From: Sycobia sp. Sy_11
Taxonomy: Eukaryota > Arthropoda > Insecta > Hymenoptera > Epichrysomallidae
Length of the DNA stretch: 64,000 bases
Reading direction: 5' to 3'
Assembly: GCA_018907035.1 (NCBI GenBank)
Contig: JACCIC010000018.1
Span: 434,001-498,000, forward strand
Below the pieces are notes generated by a model. That model was not told the origin of the DNA and did no database searches. It saw only the letters and a list, made by a program, of their open reading frames with translations. The position numbers and the translations under genes are program-made. Shown in pieces: positions 22,331 through 35,570 of this stretch. Every line of letters starts with the position of its first letter. Within the stretch, counting starts at the first letter, position 1.

Positions 22331-24362
22331 GGTCGTTGTCTCTACGTTTCGCGCAAGTACAGTAACGATATATCTGGTCGTTGGAAAATACAAAAATCCG
22401 AGGCAGATTGCATTGACTTGCGTGGGAAAATAATGTAAAAATATATTAAATTACATACTAATTTCAATTAGTTCTATTTCGCGTTGTCTTATCTTTCGAA
22501 AATCCGAGCTTTTTTTTTCCTGAAAATTTAATGCTAAAAAATTAATCCATGTTTTTCATTGATAATCAGAATTTGCAGCTTCATGAATTCACCTACTTTT
22601 AAAATGTCGCTCGACAGAGGACCGTTGTGAATTTTTAACACTGGTTTGACACTGATTGACTATTGAACTTAAAATATTTTTTTTCAAAAAAATTTTTATA
22701 CCTACAAATCTAATGTATAAATAGATTAGATTAAAATCTACATTAAATCTACATTTATCGACGATGACAAAGTTTTTCGAAAATTTTATTAATTTCAAAT
22801 ATACTTATACTGTAAACCGAATTTTATTTGGGATAAGTATTTATTTATTCATGCGATATTTATACGATACAATTCTTCTATATTGAAATTTATTTTTTAT
22901 GAAAATATTGAAAAATATGATACAATTTACATTAGATACTACAATCAAAGCTGTCGAGATCCATTCCCAATGGCGCTCGTACTTTATTTAACACGCCTAG
23001 CGGAAGAGAAATACATAATGTATATAAAAGGCAGTACAGTCGTTGTAGTCTCACAAAAGGCAGTAATGAATTTTCTAATAACATTGAAACGCAGTGGGAT
23101 GAATGTATACTGGTACGGGGGTACCATTGTCCCATTCGTCAGAAAAAAGTGGGTAGATTATTGCCTGCTCAGAATCTCTTGCAAAGCAGGTTGAAATAGT
23201 AAAAATATAGTATATCAAGGTGAAAACAAGTCATCACATACTAACGTGCTCGTTAAAATGTTTTTCGAAGAACGAATATTCTTTGTAAACAACGGTTATT
23301 GAGTTTGAAAAAAAATTATTGTAAAATAATCCGCGATCCATTGATTGACGATGCATCTGCTAAGCTGTATATTTTGAAAATAAAATCCCATAACGGCTAC
23401 TGAAGTTCTACTAAATGTAATGTAATATATATATTGAGTACTTCGAATATGTAAATTTGTATTTACTATTATGGTATATAACTTTGATATTTGCATTTTG
23501 TTTCTAAAGAAAGTTTCTTCTCGTAATTGCACGTTATTTAAACAAATTTTCGTTATTTCTTTCCTGAAAATTTTTTCTTATCCATTCAAAGATGTTTTAA
23601 AACGTTTCGCTATTATTGTAGAGGAAAGAATTGCTAGTTATCAAAAGCGTTTTTTTAAAAACATTTTCTAATCAGTCCACGTTCTTTCAGTCAGCTAAAA
23701 AATTTTTTTAAACGTCGTAAATATGTTTGCTTCAATTTGAAGACGTTTTAATAATGTTAAAAAGACTTATTTCTAAAACGTTCGAGAGTTCGGCAAAAGA
23801 GGTTTTTCAAACGTTTTCAAAACGTTCAATGCTATTGGGGATGTTCTATTCGAAAAACACTTTTCATGGAAGCAGCTGTTTGACGAAATACCGGCACAAT
23901 ATATTTGGCACAAAGATAATTATCATGGAATTTCTTGCATCAGAATTTTCATCTTGGGCGAATTAAGAGAAGAACGGTACTAGTTAAAGTTCCTAATAGC
24001 AATATGCGGTGCACGAGACAATAATTGCGCCCTGCACGATGTCAAACTCATGAAATTATTTCAGACGGTCGCCCGTCTGCGAGACGTAACTAGATTCGTT
24101 CCCAGATCACGAGCAATTAAAATCAGAAATAAACGGGCCCAATAATTTTGCGCACAATTTGGACAATTTTATATCCACCACGCGCGCGCGCGATTCACAT
24201 GCAAAATACTCGCTAATAACGAGTACGGCTGGTGTAGATTCCAGCCTCGTCAGTAGAAACAGCCGACTGAAAAATTATCGCGCGCCGCGAGCTTCACCTT
24301 CGTATAGAAACGCGGCGAGCTTTGTACAGGTACCTCGGCGATTGTCTCTCCCCCTCCCTGCC

Positions 24363-24365
<3 letters not shown>
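22331..24365. other. AT-rich non-coding region
   Basis: It includes an unrecognised 103-codon frame at 22883-23194 and, within it, a strong TATA-like motif at 23021-23030. AACGTT-containing motifs are clustered at about 23595-23830. No gene is supported. Confidence 0.4.
23021..23030 (+). promoter_or_regulatory. TATA-box-like motif
   Basis: TATATAAAAGGC is a near-ideal metazoan TATA element. Such a motif can arise by chance in AT-rich DNA, and no downstream gene is identified. Confidence 0.2.

Positions 24366-24408
<43 letters not shown>
24366..24408. repeat. (TC)n microsatellite
   Basis: About 43 bp of TC inside a CpG-rich segment (24180-25070). Confidence 0.95.
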
Positions 24409-24411
<3 letters not shown>

Positions 24412-24765
24412 CTCTACTACCGCTACAACTACTGCATTCAAACGAGCCTCGTGCAAGGCTAAGGCGAAAAAAAAATCTGAATACCAGATCTTATGCATTA
24501 CAATACACCGACCTCTGTGCACATAACGAGCAGGGGAAGGCCGCGCGAGCGGGCTGTATACAGTTCACCCAACGACGAGGGAGGCGCGGCCTTTCTCGCG
24601 TGCCCCCTCGCAGTTTCTTCCTATATTACGTATTATCGTCCGATCGTCGGGGGTGAGGGAAGGAGGGAGGGAGAAAAAACGGAATTGCGTATTAAGGAGC
24701 CGGGGCAAGGAGGGTTGGAGTGGGGATAGATGCGCGTCGCGCGCCACCTTGATGGAGGCTTTAGC

Positions 24766-24767
<2 letters not shown>
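24409..24767. other. CpG-rich non-coding segment
   Basis: Overlapping frames on both strands, none with a domain. Purine-rich around 24650-24725. Confidence 0.35.

Positions 24768-24817
<50 letters not shown>
24768..24817. repeat. (TA)n microsatellite
   Basis: About 50 bp of TA followed by a short CA run. A minor TA run lies at 24903-24918. Confidence 0.95.
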
Positions 24818-24822
<5 letters not shown>

Positions 24823-26885
24823 GCAGGACCCAAAACAAGGAGGGGGAGAGGAAGAATGAAGTAAGCGTACCTGTGAGAGGATATTCTCTCCGCGACAAGA
24901 TAATATATATATATATAGCGGGACAAGACAATAGAGACAGACAGCTATATATATTGTTGCCATGCTCGAATTTACGCGCGCATTTTCCAGGGAAAGATGA
25001 ATCTCGGAGCTCCCACCTTTTCGATTCTATGTATATAAGCGCGCCTCGATTTTCTTCCAAAGTCCAATTCGCATCGCCATAAAGTGGATTTAGGAGTTTT
25101 CGAGATGACAATGGGCGAGCTTGCTGAATGGGCGTGCACTGTTTTTATTCGGTCATGATTAATCTCGCTAACAAAAGAGGGAGAAAAAAGATATACAAAA
25201 ATGCAGAAATACATCATTTAATAATGCTTCGACTGAGTAAAAACTAGAAACAAAAGTAGAAACTATTCAGGATTTAAAATAAATGAAAGTCAGTACATGA
25301 TTTTACTATATGAAATATAATAATTATTTTCTTAAAAGTAACAGTGAAATGACATTATAAATAAAAAATTAATATAACACGAGTTAAGCTTTTCATTCTC
25401 TATAAAGTGTTGGTATTCCTTCGTATAGAAATGTAAATACCTAATTATTTTGTTTTATTCCAACCAGATGGTATTGAAAAACACAATTGTTGTAAAACAA
25501 TGGTGAATCCGAACAAACTTTTGATGATATGATTAGTAATATCATTCAAGATATAGCTCCCATTAATGAACAATCAAAAATATTATTTCAGAAAAATATA
25601 AAGAAGGAAAAGTTATTTCCACTATAAAAACATCAATAATAACGTGTATAAATTTTCTCATATTTCTCGTTCAAATATTATTTCCTTACAAATTATCAGT
25701 TAACTTTATTTCTCCAAAAATAAACTTAACAGAAAATTTAACGTTTCTACAGTGATTGTTTTCATAAATTTTACATTATTTTGATTGAGATAGAGCTGAT
25801 TTTCTGATTTTGAAACTATTTCAAGAAACGAACATCTATCGGAAATGTCAATGTATAAAGAACTTAAAAAAAATTATATTAATTAATAAAAGACATGAGA
25901 AATTCCACGTGTGGATTAACAATTGAAAATACTCGCGTTTGTATTAGGACTCGGAGTTTTGTCCGAGATGATAGATTTCAACCAGTATTCAAGACTAGGA
26001 ACTTGCAAATATTATTGTATTTCTACGCGATTGTTATTGTAATTTTTCAGGCTAACCATAATTATTATGTATCCGTCTACCGCTTTCTTAATCTATTTTA
26101 CTTTTATATTGAGGAAAATTATATTCTCTTATTATTATTTTATCTTATTATTATTAACCGGAATGGGTTCGGAATATCCTCGTAGTAACATCGTTGTAAG
26201 GCTGCAATTATTTTTTATTAAATCCTGGCCCGTGAATGCAGATCGAAATAATCAAGTTTTCATATATTTTATGTTGTAAAAAGAAAAAAAGGGTAGGGGA
26301 TGAAAAAAAATCAATGCATTAATTCTTGTAATTTTTTAATGCATTAAATGCCGGGTTGTAATGGAAAAGTAATGAATAATTAGATCGGTTCTTCAATAAT
26401 TATTTCGCGCTAATGTCTATATTATTCCATTTTCATGTCATTACTCATTCCATTTCAGTAATTAAGCAAAATTTTTTTGAATCGAAACGACTAAAAAATG
26501 TACATCGGCTAGTAACGAAGAAGAAATTAAAGATGGACCTAGGCTTTGGATCAATTATTCTGTGAAAGAATTGCGTTCGCTTGCATTCGTAGCTCTTTAA
26601 AGCGCTTACTGTTTAATGCACGCACTCTTATAATGAAAACCGAGAATTCGTGCATTCGGCTCTATGGGCACGAGGGGCAATCGATTAGAGTGCTTTCTCG
26701 GGGATGAATTTTTAAGTCGTCCCTCCCGATAACAGTACAAGTGTTTATATTGAAAACACGTCACGTATCACGAGATATATAAAAACGATGTAATTCGGGC
26801 GTCTTTAATGGAATCGAAAACTTGATTACAGCTTGACATCTTGAGCGCCGTAGCGTCACTGCGCGGGCTGCAAGTTTACAAGTTT
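24818..26885. other. Non-coding region
   Basis: Mixed composition to about 25170, then AT-rich. No gene recognised. Confidence 0.45.
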
Positions 26886-27073
26886 TCAGAAGAAAAGAAA
26901 AAATCTGACGCACGACGATGTCCCATCAAAAAACCACGTCTCATTATTCTTGCTTCGACAACATTCGAGGCTCTGAGCTAAATGCGCCCACCGCACCTCA
27001 CCTCTGATTGCCAGACGCACGGGTAACCGGATTTCGGGAGACGCAGGGACATCGTCGCGCGGGAGTGTTTGTA

Positions 27074-27104
<31 letters not shown>

Positions 27105-28240
27105 GTATATGTATGTCCATAAACCGCGCTGGCATCCCAAATTTGCGTCGCGCGAAACCGCGCGCGATGGCGGTGGCGGTGGCGCCCGGGACTTTGTCTC
27201 CCTGGCGTCTAATCGATTATGGGCATATCCGCCGCGGTGCCGGTGCGCGCGGATGCGCGTGCATTATTCATAAAGGCCGTTAAACTATATATGTGTATAT
27301 ATATATATATATACACACCTGCCACGTGCACGCGGGCGGGCCGCCCGTATAATAAAGGTTCGTTCTCCCTCGAGTCAACGTAGAGGCGCGGCTCGCCGAT
27401 TAACGCGCATCGCTGAATATGCGCTCTGTATAGCGTTGCGCATTATCATATATTTATATACATATATACACGTATATACTAAAGTCGCAATGAGTTTGTG
27501 CATTGTATTAATTACGATTTTAAGCTGTATGCATGATAGTCCCTCAGCTCGATGCGAGGCTCTCCCTCGAAATTGATTGGCCCCTTTAGTGCTTAAAGGG
27601 CTTATGATAGAGGAGAGGCAGCGAGCGCTGCTCCAAATACATTTGTCTTGAACTGTTCGACGTGGTTGGCAAGACTCCCTTTCCAACAAACTCGGATTTC
27701 GAAACGTGCGAGCCGTAGTAGAATTTGGAGACGCAATCGATGGGTTTAAAATTACAATGGGCAGAGAATTGAGACAGCTGTAATAACAGAAAAATTATAT
27801 GGCGCGGATGGACGAGAAAATGAAGGATATGTGCAGAAATGTAAAATTAAATAAACACTTAGTAAATAAAGAAAAAACGGAAAGAGATAAATATATTTAA
27901 AAAACTAGATAAATAGATATTAACAATAATGATATGTAATAGAAAGGAAGGAACACGAAATGACCCTCGTATACGCGCGCGCAAAGCGCGAACGTAAGAG
28001 CAGCCGCTGTTCTAAACGAACTTGCACTTGCGCGAGGGGAGGCAGACGCGCCCGGGCTCGCGCGCGCGACAGACGCTCGCCGGAGGAACTTTCGGGCTGT
28101 CGGAAAGGGCCGAGCCCGGGTCTTCCGCGACAGGGGGGAGAGGAGGGCGGGCTCTCATATTGCGCGAGTCCGTGAAACAAGGCCTGCGCCAAGTGGACGA
28201 TCCTGGGCGCTGGAGCCCCGCGCGCTAAATGCATTAGCGT
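26886..28240. other. CpG-rich islands with an ACAT microsatellite
   Basis: Two GC-rich blocks (about 26990-27360 and 27960-28230) separated by mixed sequence. Frames are Arg/Ala/Gly-rich and overlap on both strands, so they are not called. Short TA/CA runs occur at about 27288-27318. Confidence 0.35.
27074..27103. repeat. (ACAT)n tetranucleotide repeat
   Basis: About seven ACAT units. Confidence 0.9.
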
Positions 28241-29036
28241 TTTATTAGGGATTTTGACAGATGAACGGGAAACTGTTTGTCTATAAAAAAGGGCTTTTAT
28301 TATTTATTATTTATTACAATAATCCTTTACAATATGCACAACCTATCTGTAAACAAAGAAACGTAATTTAAGGTTAACTTTTACACCCTCTTCACTTATA
28401 CTTAATTAATATTAGTTTTTATAAATCTTTGTATTGGTTCTTTTTTATTTATCAACGCTTAGTAAATTTTTTAATATTATGTATTAAATGTGTATGTCCT
28501 ACCTACTATATCTTTCTTCCTCTACATTTTAGTGGCTCCCTCTAACTATGTTTACTTAAACAGTGCGCAAAAAGCGGTAGGATTCCAATGGATGGAATAC
28601 TATTTCTTAACAGATATACAAGAAATTAAACTAATTTCGTTGGATACTATTGAACCTTACAATAACAGAATTTCGTTTATAAACGGCCAGCGAAATCAAA
28701 TACGTTTATAGCTACGATTCGTTTATTAATCGACTGTTTTTCACAGTTCTGTAAAAAAGAATTCAATTAAAATTATGAATTAGCGCGTACATGATGCTCG
28801 TATTGTAAATGATGATAATGTTAGTGAAAATGTATTGCTAGCCAAGAATCCATACACGCGATTTTCTGTAATTAAACAAAAATTAAAAAAAAGAAACAGA
28901 CTTGGCAAACTTATAGTATAAACATTTTAAAAAAGAATAAATGGCTTGATAAGACACTTTCATTACTTCTGTGTTATTTTCAAAACAATTTTTCTCCAAC
29001 TCCCTTGTAATTCTATATACAATACTTGAATTGTAC
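28241..29036. other. AT-rich non-coding region
   Basis: Nothing recognised. Confidence 0.4.
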
Positions 29037-29122
29037 CTATATATATATATATATATATATATATAGGTGTGTGTGTGGGTGGGTGGCTGTGGGTGTGTGT
29101 GTGTGCGTGTGTGCGTGCGCGC
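29037..29122. repeat. (TA)n followed by (TG)n with G and CG interruptions
   Basis: About 29 bp of TA, then a TG-rich stretch with GGG and CG interruptions to about 29122. Confidence 0.9.
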
Positions 29123-29140
29123 AATGCTGAAATTCAATAA

Positions 29141-29361
29141 AATCAGACCTGGACGCTTGAGCTCTCTCGTCCACCTTGCATCAGCGTCACCCACTGGCAG
29201 CCCGAGTATGATAACGATTCGATGAACCCTCCCGGTGTGGCGTCTAGCGTGTATAGTATTGGTACCGGTGCCCTCGAGATTCCGGAAATAGCGGGTGCTT
29301 CGTTGCGCAACGACGAGGTGTACGAGATGAGTTTCGGTCAATGTCCGCCGCATTTTCGCGC
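29141..29361 (+). other. Coding-like open frame of unknown identity
   Basis: Between two repeat tracts the plus strand is open for about 73 codons after the TAA at 29138-29140. It reads as ordinary protein (for example HWQPEYDNDSMNPPG, GTGALEIPEIAGAS and NDEVYEMSFGQCPPHF) with codons biased to the purine-N-pyrimidine pattern of real genes. A CAG at 29144-29146 could serve as a weak acceptor. No strong donor is seen before the (TA)n array begins. The opposite strand is also open. I do not recognise the protein; it may be an exon, a decayed gene piece or chance. Confidence 0.3.

Positions 29362-29364
<3 letters not shown>

Positions 29365-29409
<45 letters not shown>
29365..29409. repeat. (TA)n microsatellite
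   Basis: About 45 bp of TA. It interrupts the coding-like frame to its left. A minor TA run lies at about 29480-29496. Confidence 0.95.
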
Positions 29410-29413
<4 letters not shown>

Positions 29414-29520
29414 ATAGAAGGGTAGGGAAACGACCGAGAGCCTTTGTCGCGCCGCGGCTTTGTCGCTCTGCACTACTAAATGTATATATATATATAGGGA
29501 GAGTTGCGATCGAGAAAGTT

Positions 29521-29524
<4 letters not shown>

Positions 29525-29576
<52 letters not shown>
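29525..29576. repeat. (TA)n microsatellite
   Basis: About 52 bp of TA. Confidence 0.95.
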
Positions 29577-29577
<1 letters not shown>

Positions 29578-31888
29578 TATTTGACGAATCGGTCCAGTAA
29601 CGCGACGACGCTTTAAGCCGGTCAGGTAGAGCGCGAGAGCGCGGGAATGGCTTCGTATATTTGTTGCGAAAACGCATTCGTTTCAGAACTTGGCCAGATT
29701 GAATATTATTTGGTCCGTGAAATAACTAACCGCAGGTACTTTTCAATTTGCTCGACCGGGCGAATTTTGTATTAAAAGACCTTTGCACGAGAAGCTATAT
29801 ATACTTATGTACTGCTACTAGCTATATATACTATTTACTACCTTTTATATATATAATAGCAATACTTTTTATTTTACGCGCCTATTTCGTTCTGTAAACG
29901 TAAATAAACATTTTGTCCGACTCGTTTGGCGTTGCCACGATGTTCAAATTAATTCTGCGTTTATATTCAAGACGCACGGAGATTCTATTAAAAATGGTGA
30001 AAAAATATCATGAATACTTTTCAAATGTAAAGGCCCTTCGGAGGTCTCGAAAGTCCGCCATTGCACGCCAACTGGCATTCGGTATTTGGTCGAGCGATTT
30101 TTCAATTGCAGTTCGAAAGCCTAGATTTGGGATCAATCGGAATGATCAGTAATGCGCTTGTGCGTAGCGATCGCGCGCCTTTAATTGGGTGCGAAATCTT
30201 ATGGTTCGTCGCAGTCCACGCTGATACTTTGCCCCGTCGATAATGTGCCACCTGTTCCTGGGATGCACAAAAAAAAAAGACGATCGCAAACTCCCTTTGG
30301 GCATCAGGAGCGGTCAGCTACCTGAGACAATCAGGAACGACCCGATGCACCGCTGGATCTCCAGCACTTTTCTAATGCGCAATCGAGCGGTGAGATGTAA
30401 TGTAAGTGCTCTCACAAGTTCGAACGATCGTTCGATTAGAATAAGAGTTATTTCGCCTTTTATTGTAAAGATGTTTTTTTAAATTCTTCCTCCTCCTTTG
30501 CCGAGAATCTTTTTTACAATAAATTTTAGTATTATTTATTTTTATTCAATTTATTTATTCGACTTCCAGCTCTTCTTATTTGTCGTTCTGTTATATACTT
30601 GTATATATACATATATATAGAGTTGCGCAAAAGACTCTACGAAAATATGATAATGAAGAAAATGCCATTCATAGTGTAAAATAAAAATATCTCGAATTAT
30701 GACAATAACGTTCAAAGTGTAATTAATTATGTTTGCTTTCTTTTATAATCTTTTTATATCGTTCCTCAAAATTATCTTCTTAAATAAACTTGAACAAATC
30801 ACTCTTTTGATAATAAGTAATATGCCTGTTTAAAAAAAAACAAATATTAGCAAGAATATAACCATAATACATATTGTAAATAAATAAAGATTGATAAATT
30901 AAAATAAATATTAGTTGAATTGAGCCTTATACTATTAAATGTTCTATTCAAATTACTTTTGAAATAAATTACTGCTGAAGAATAAATGCAAATATTAATT
31001 AGCTATTGCTAATAAATTTAATTATTAACAATAGTCAAATAATAATAGTTAATTAGCCATTGCTAAGAAAAATATGTATATGTGTAGATAACGAGTCAGT
31101 ATTTTCGTGTATATTTCAATGAGGCATTCAATATTTCCCATTAATTCCCTGTACTTCTGCATTCGAGCTTTGCGTAAAATTCGCATTAGTCCAAATGAAA
31201 CCTACCAAACTGCAAGGGCTCGAATGCTACAGTATCCTCTTTGACGCGTGCTTCGTGACATTTGCAAGCGATAGTGAATTGCAACTAAGCTTTGGCTCGT
31301 TTTAATTGCCACAAATATACGTAAAAGCCATCTTTGTCGATGTAATAAAGAATCTTGATAAATACATAATTGGCCACGGTACTTTCGATTCGAGTATTTC
31401 GACATTGTAATTAAAAAAAAAAAACAAATCTGCTTAAAATAATAATAAAAACTATTTATTTAATGAGTTGTTAAAAACTCTATATATTGACCTGCTAAAT
31501 TAGATGTAGCTTTTACAAGAATTCTTAAAGCTAGATAAGTTTATGTTAGTGAAAAATTTAGCAAGGACAACTGTGAATAAATATCATAATTACGAATTAT
31601 AATCTGTATCGTAATTTTTTTCTCACAATCCCATATCGTATAAGGAAATTACCTACCTGACTTAAGGGAATTAATAAGTAAGGAAATATGAAGAAACTAT
31701 GTAATCATTAGATGTAATGGTTAGACTTTTAATAAGGTATAAGTAAATATAAAATGATTAATTTATCAATATACATGGGCGTATATTTGTTGAATATATT
31801 AAAGTCGAATGTGTAATATAAATAACGATTAATTGAAATCAATATATGAGTTTATACATTGTTTGATAAAAAATTATCTATCTATATT

Positions 31889-31890
<2 letters not shown>
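29577..31890. other. Non-coding region
   Basis: Mixed composition to about 30440, AT-rich afterwards. It contains a perfect 16-bp palindrome at 30420-30435. The frames at 29913-30482 have no domain. Confidence 0.4.
30420..30435. promoter_or_regulatory. Perfect 16-bp palindrome TCGAACGATCGTTCGA
   Basis: Exact dyad symmetry with no spacer, embedded in unremarkable sequence. It could be a dimer-binding site, but no factor is assigned. Confidence 0.2.

Positions 31891-31925
<35 letters not shown>
31891..31925. repeat. (TA)n microsatellite with TTTA tail
   Basis: About 35 bp of TA, followed by four TTTA/TTTAT units to about 31940. Confidence 0.9.
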
Positions 31926-31929
<4 letters not shown>

Positions 31930-32175
31930 TTATTTATTTATATATATGTAATAAATCAGAATGCGTGTATGCTTGTTCTGAAAAAATCAAATCAAAATAA
32001 TCGCACCTTCTCCCAGTTAGATCGGAGATTACCGTTTATCAGCATTGATTAATTATTGCTCAAAAGCTACATGCTCTCGCGCACGAAGCTGGAAGCACGA
32101 GAGAGAAAAAGCCGAAGGCCGCGCCTCTTCTACAGTCGAATAAAAAAATATCTCTCTATACTCGCCTTTCCTATG

Positions 32176-32179
<4 letters not shown>
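31926..32179. other. Non-coding spacer between two (TA)n arrays
   Basis: No gene recognised. Confidence 0.35.

Positions 32180-32228
<49 letters not shown>
32180..32228. repeat. (TA)n microsatellite
   Basis: About 49 bp of TA next to a CpG-rich patch with a (CG)n run at about 32310-32325. Confidence 0.95.
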
Positions 32229-32230
<2 letters not shown>

Positions 32231-32636
32231 CTAACAATAGTTGGCCACCGCGGCGGGCGAATAGGGGGGAAAAAAATCAGCACGAAAACGTACGCCGGCA
32301 AAACGAACCGCGCGCGCGCGCGCGTTGATAACACACATTGGAGCGCAGGGTATAAACATAAATGAAAATTTCGCACCAGTGAGCAGTACACCCGTCATTC
32401 GTCGACGCGCCGCGCGCGGTGGCGTTGGCCCCGTTCGAAGCGAACAATAAAAAATATATATACATATATCTATATATCTATATATCTATAAAACAGAAAC
32501 CGCTAACCGCGTGCGAGTAGCGTGATAAAAAAGAACAAACAAAAAATAACGAGGAAAAAAAATAGGGAACAGGTTTCAGGAGAGGAAAAAGAATAACAAT
32601 GTCAGTGAGTGTCGTTTGCAAAATTTAACTTTATTC

Positions 32637-32640
<4 letters not shown>

Positions 32641-32667
<27 letters not shown>
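32641..32667. repeat. (TC)n microsatellite
   Basis: About 27 bp of TC, continuing as an imperfect pyrimidine-rich tract to about 32725. Confidence 0.9.
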
Positions 32668-32677
<10 letters not shown>

Positions 32678-32760
32678 ACTTGTCTCTATGTTTCTCTCGC
32701 CATCTCGCTCTTTCTATCTTTCTCTGACAAAATCAAGGCACTTATAATCAACGCAGATTG

Positions 32761-32764
<4 letters not shown>

Positions 32765-32811
<47 letters not shown>
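32765..32811. repeat. (TA)n microsatellite
   Basis: About 47 bp of TA. Confidence 0.95.
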
Positions 32812-32815
<4 letters not shown>

Positions 32816-34999
32816 TTATATGGGTTTTGATTGTGCACTTTTGCAGCTTCACATATAGAATTCGCTGATAAAATATACGTTCGAACATTGCTGCGCGTTT
32901 ACTCTACATACTCTTGAAATTACATTTTATTTTTACTTTTCTTCAATCAATTAGAGCACACGTCTCCGTTATGTACAAAAATGATCGAGAAATGTTTTGG
33001 CTATATTTAATACAAATATTTTGTTGTTTTTTTATATTTGTTTTTTGTAGTATTTTATTGTTCATCTATTCTGAGCCACAAAACGAATGTTCGTGAGTAA
33101 ATCTGGAGTTGCCGTAATATAAATTTGCTTTTTCGATAGTGTGATTTGCGCATGCGTTAAAATGTACAGATCAATTAGGCAGATATCGTTGATAGCTATT
33201 CTTCATTAATTCGCGAAGACATAAGCTTGTTACATAGAGATAATAGATTAGGAAACATTGAACTGTACCTCATTATGTACACATAATTATCGGTTGGTCG
33301 AACGAACGACATCGCATTGCTATATGTAGGTAAGAGTGTTATTTAAAAAAAAAATAATAGAAAGATTGTAATAAAATTTAATTTTACATTTATATGATAT
33401 ATACAGAGATGATTAAACATGAGACATATATTGTTCCAACGCTAAATGCTCGATGAATAATATATACCAACGCGCCCATGACATATGTGCAACGAATCTC
33501 CGTCACGGCAGACATCGGCCAGAGACCCATATTGACAGAATTGATTACTATTTATCAGGCGCGGCAACGAATATAACGAGAAGAATCGCTCGTTATTGAC
33601 TATCTGAGAAAATGTGGGCAACTCTGTGCGCGCGCGCTAGTGCAATAAAGCCTATACAAATAGTCGGTGAATCGATTTTTACGCGTTTAACAAATGAATA
33701 CCTTGGGTGGAGAGGAGAGGAGGAAGGGAAGAGCGGCTCAAAGTCGGGCTTTCTTTTATTGTTGGAAAGACGCGTTCTTCTATAAATAAACTAACACTTG
33801 GCAGATTCGCGATACTTCTATTCGAACATCGAGCAAAAGTCAGTGGACTGATTCGATTTTCTGCAACAGTGCTCAAATTTCGAAGTAATCTATTTCCACG
33901 CTAGAACTGTTTCCGTTTATCCACTTAAGAAACTTTGAGAAAAAATTTTAATACATAATGAAATCATAATTAAATCATTGGTTAAAGGAATGAGTGTGGT
34001 GAAAGACATCATAGATATCGCTATACCAGAAGCATATTTCTTCCATTTGAAATTAATTTGATCTAAACCGAAGATAGAAAAAAGTAGTAGAAAATAGCGG
34101 AAAACATTTTGATTGAGCTAACGTGTAACCATTTTCCATCATAAATGTCCTTTTTCCGTTAAAAAAGGTCGGAAACTAATTTCGCCCCCTAATAATATGA
34201 TTCTTAAAAATCGACATATGATTATTAGATATGTTGTTGAGCAATAATTGTTGACCAGCAATAATTCATCAATGATCGACACATGTGAGTAAAATACATT
34301 CCAAAATTGTTTAAAGTCGGCCAAGAAACATCAAATATCCATACCTGAAGAGTTATTAACAGAAACAAATAAAGATTCCGGCTTGTTCAAAATTACCATA
34401 GTCATTGATGAAATATAGATTTATGATTCTAATGTCGAAGATGAGGTCCGATCGTTCCAGTGGAGATATCCTGAGTCAACAAGACCCAAAAATCTCGGCA
34501 ACTTCGGACAAATCCGAAGATTTAATTTAATTTTTTCTCTGATCATGGCGGTGTTATGGATTGGGAATTTCTGTAAGAAGCTATACAAAGCTTCAAGTTA
34601 TACATATATTATGAAAGGCATTAAGGTAGAAAGCGTCCGGCTCTCTGAAAAAAACCAATTCCTGACTGATAACCCACTAAGTTGCAGTGTTGGTTGGTAA
34701 ATCCCAGACAAAGAACAATACTACCATCGCTATTGAAAGTGAAAGCTATATGAATAACTGCTGCCAATATAAAGTGCCTAAGGGATTGAAAAAGCGTTGA
34801 CACAAGTGTACAACATCTGATGGGGATTAGTTTAGAGAGAACACCATAAGCATTAATAAAGAAAGAAATATTTACTGAGATATATTGAAGTGGGATTTAT
34901 TTCTTTAACGCGTCTTCTTGATAAACTTCATCAGGAATAATGATACGAAGTTACGTTGTCGCAAGCTCGAACAGCCATCGACAGCCCATCGACGAAAAA
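32812..34999. other. Non-coding region
   Basis: Mostly AT-rich. The stretch 34400-34800 is GC-balanced and could be an old element, but no recognisable domain is read in any frame. Confidence 0.35.
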
Positions 35000-35570
35000 T
35001 AAATGAACGCCCAGGCCTCCAGCCGTCTTATCGTGTACGTGTTGGAAATCGCGCGACACCGACTCCTAGCCCCTACGCATTGGTTGACCAGCATGATAAG
35101 TACGCGTGTTCACGACCGCGATAGAATGACCGCGCGACATAACAGCGCGAGATACCGACGAGGTTCCCTTAACGGCGCGACTCCCGGAGAAACTCGTGGC
35201 GCGCCCGGCGACGAAGAAACGAAACGGCGATATAACATCGGCATACACGAGCTCGCCGCCGTAGCGTTCGTAAAACTCCCTAACGCTCCTTGCTGCCGTT
35301 GTTGCTGCTTTGCCGGGGCGAGGAAACCATGGTTCGAGCTTCACAAAAGCGAACCACCGACTTTTCCTTCTTTTTTTTTCTTTTATGGAGCAATTTCGAA
35401 CGGGCTATGTAAGCGCGCAAGGCGGGAGCTCCGTGACACGTGCGTGGACTTTAAAATTACGGCAAACTTGAGGGGGGAGGGGTCCAACGCGTGTACTTTA
35501 TGTTTAGAAGGAACGTAAATTCGTGGCGAAGCGCGTGTTTAGAGTGGAATAAATGTAGTGGCGGGCGAGG
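35000..35570. other. CpG-rich island
   Basis: GC-rich block between AT-rich flanks. Long frames on both strands (35003-35518 + and 35066-35344 -) overlap and contain no domain. Possible promoter or untranslated exon. Confidence 0.3.

Noticed and set aside
22883..23194. 103-codon frame beginning MKFIFYENIEKYD
   Set aside because: No recognisable domain, overlaps another frame on the opposite strand and a TATA-like motif; not enough to call a gene.
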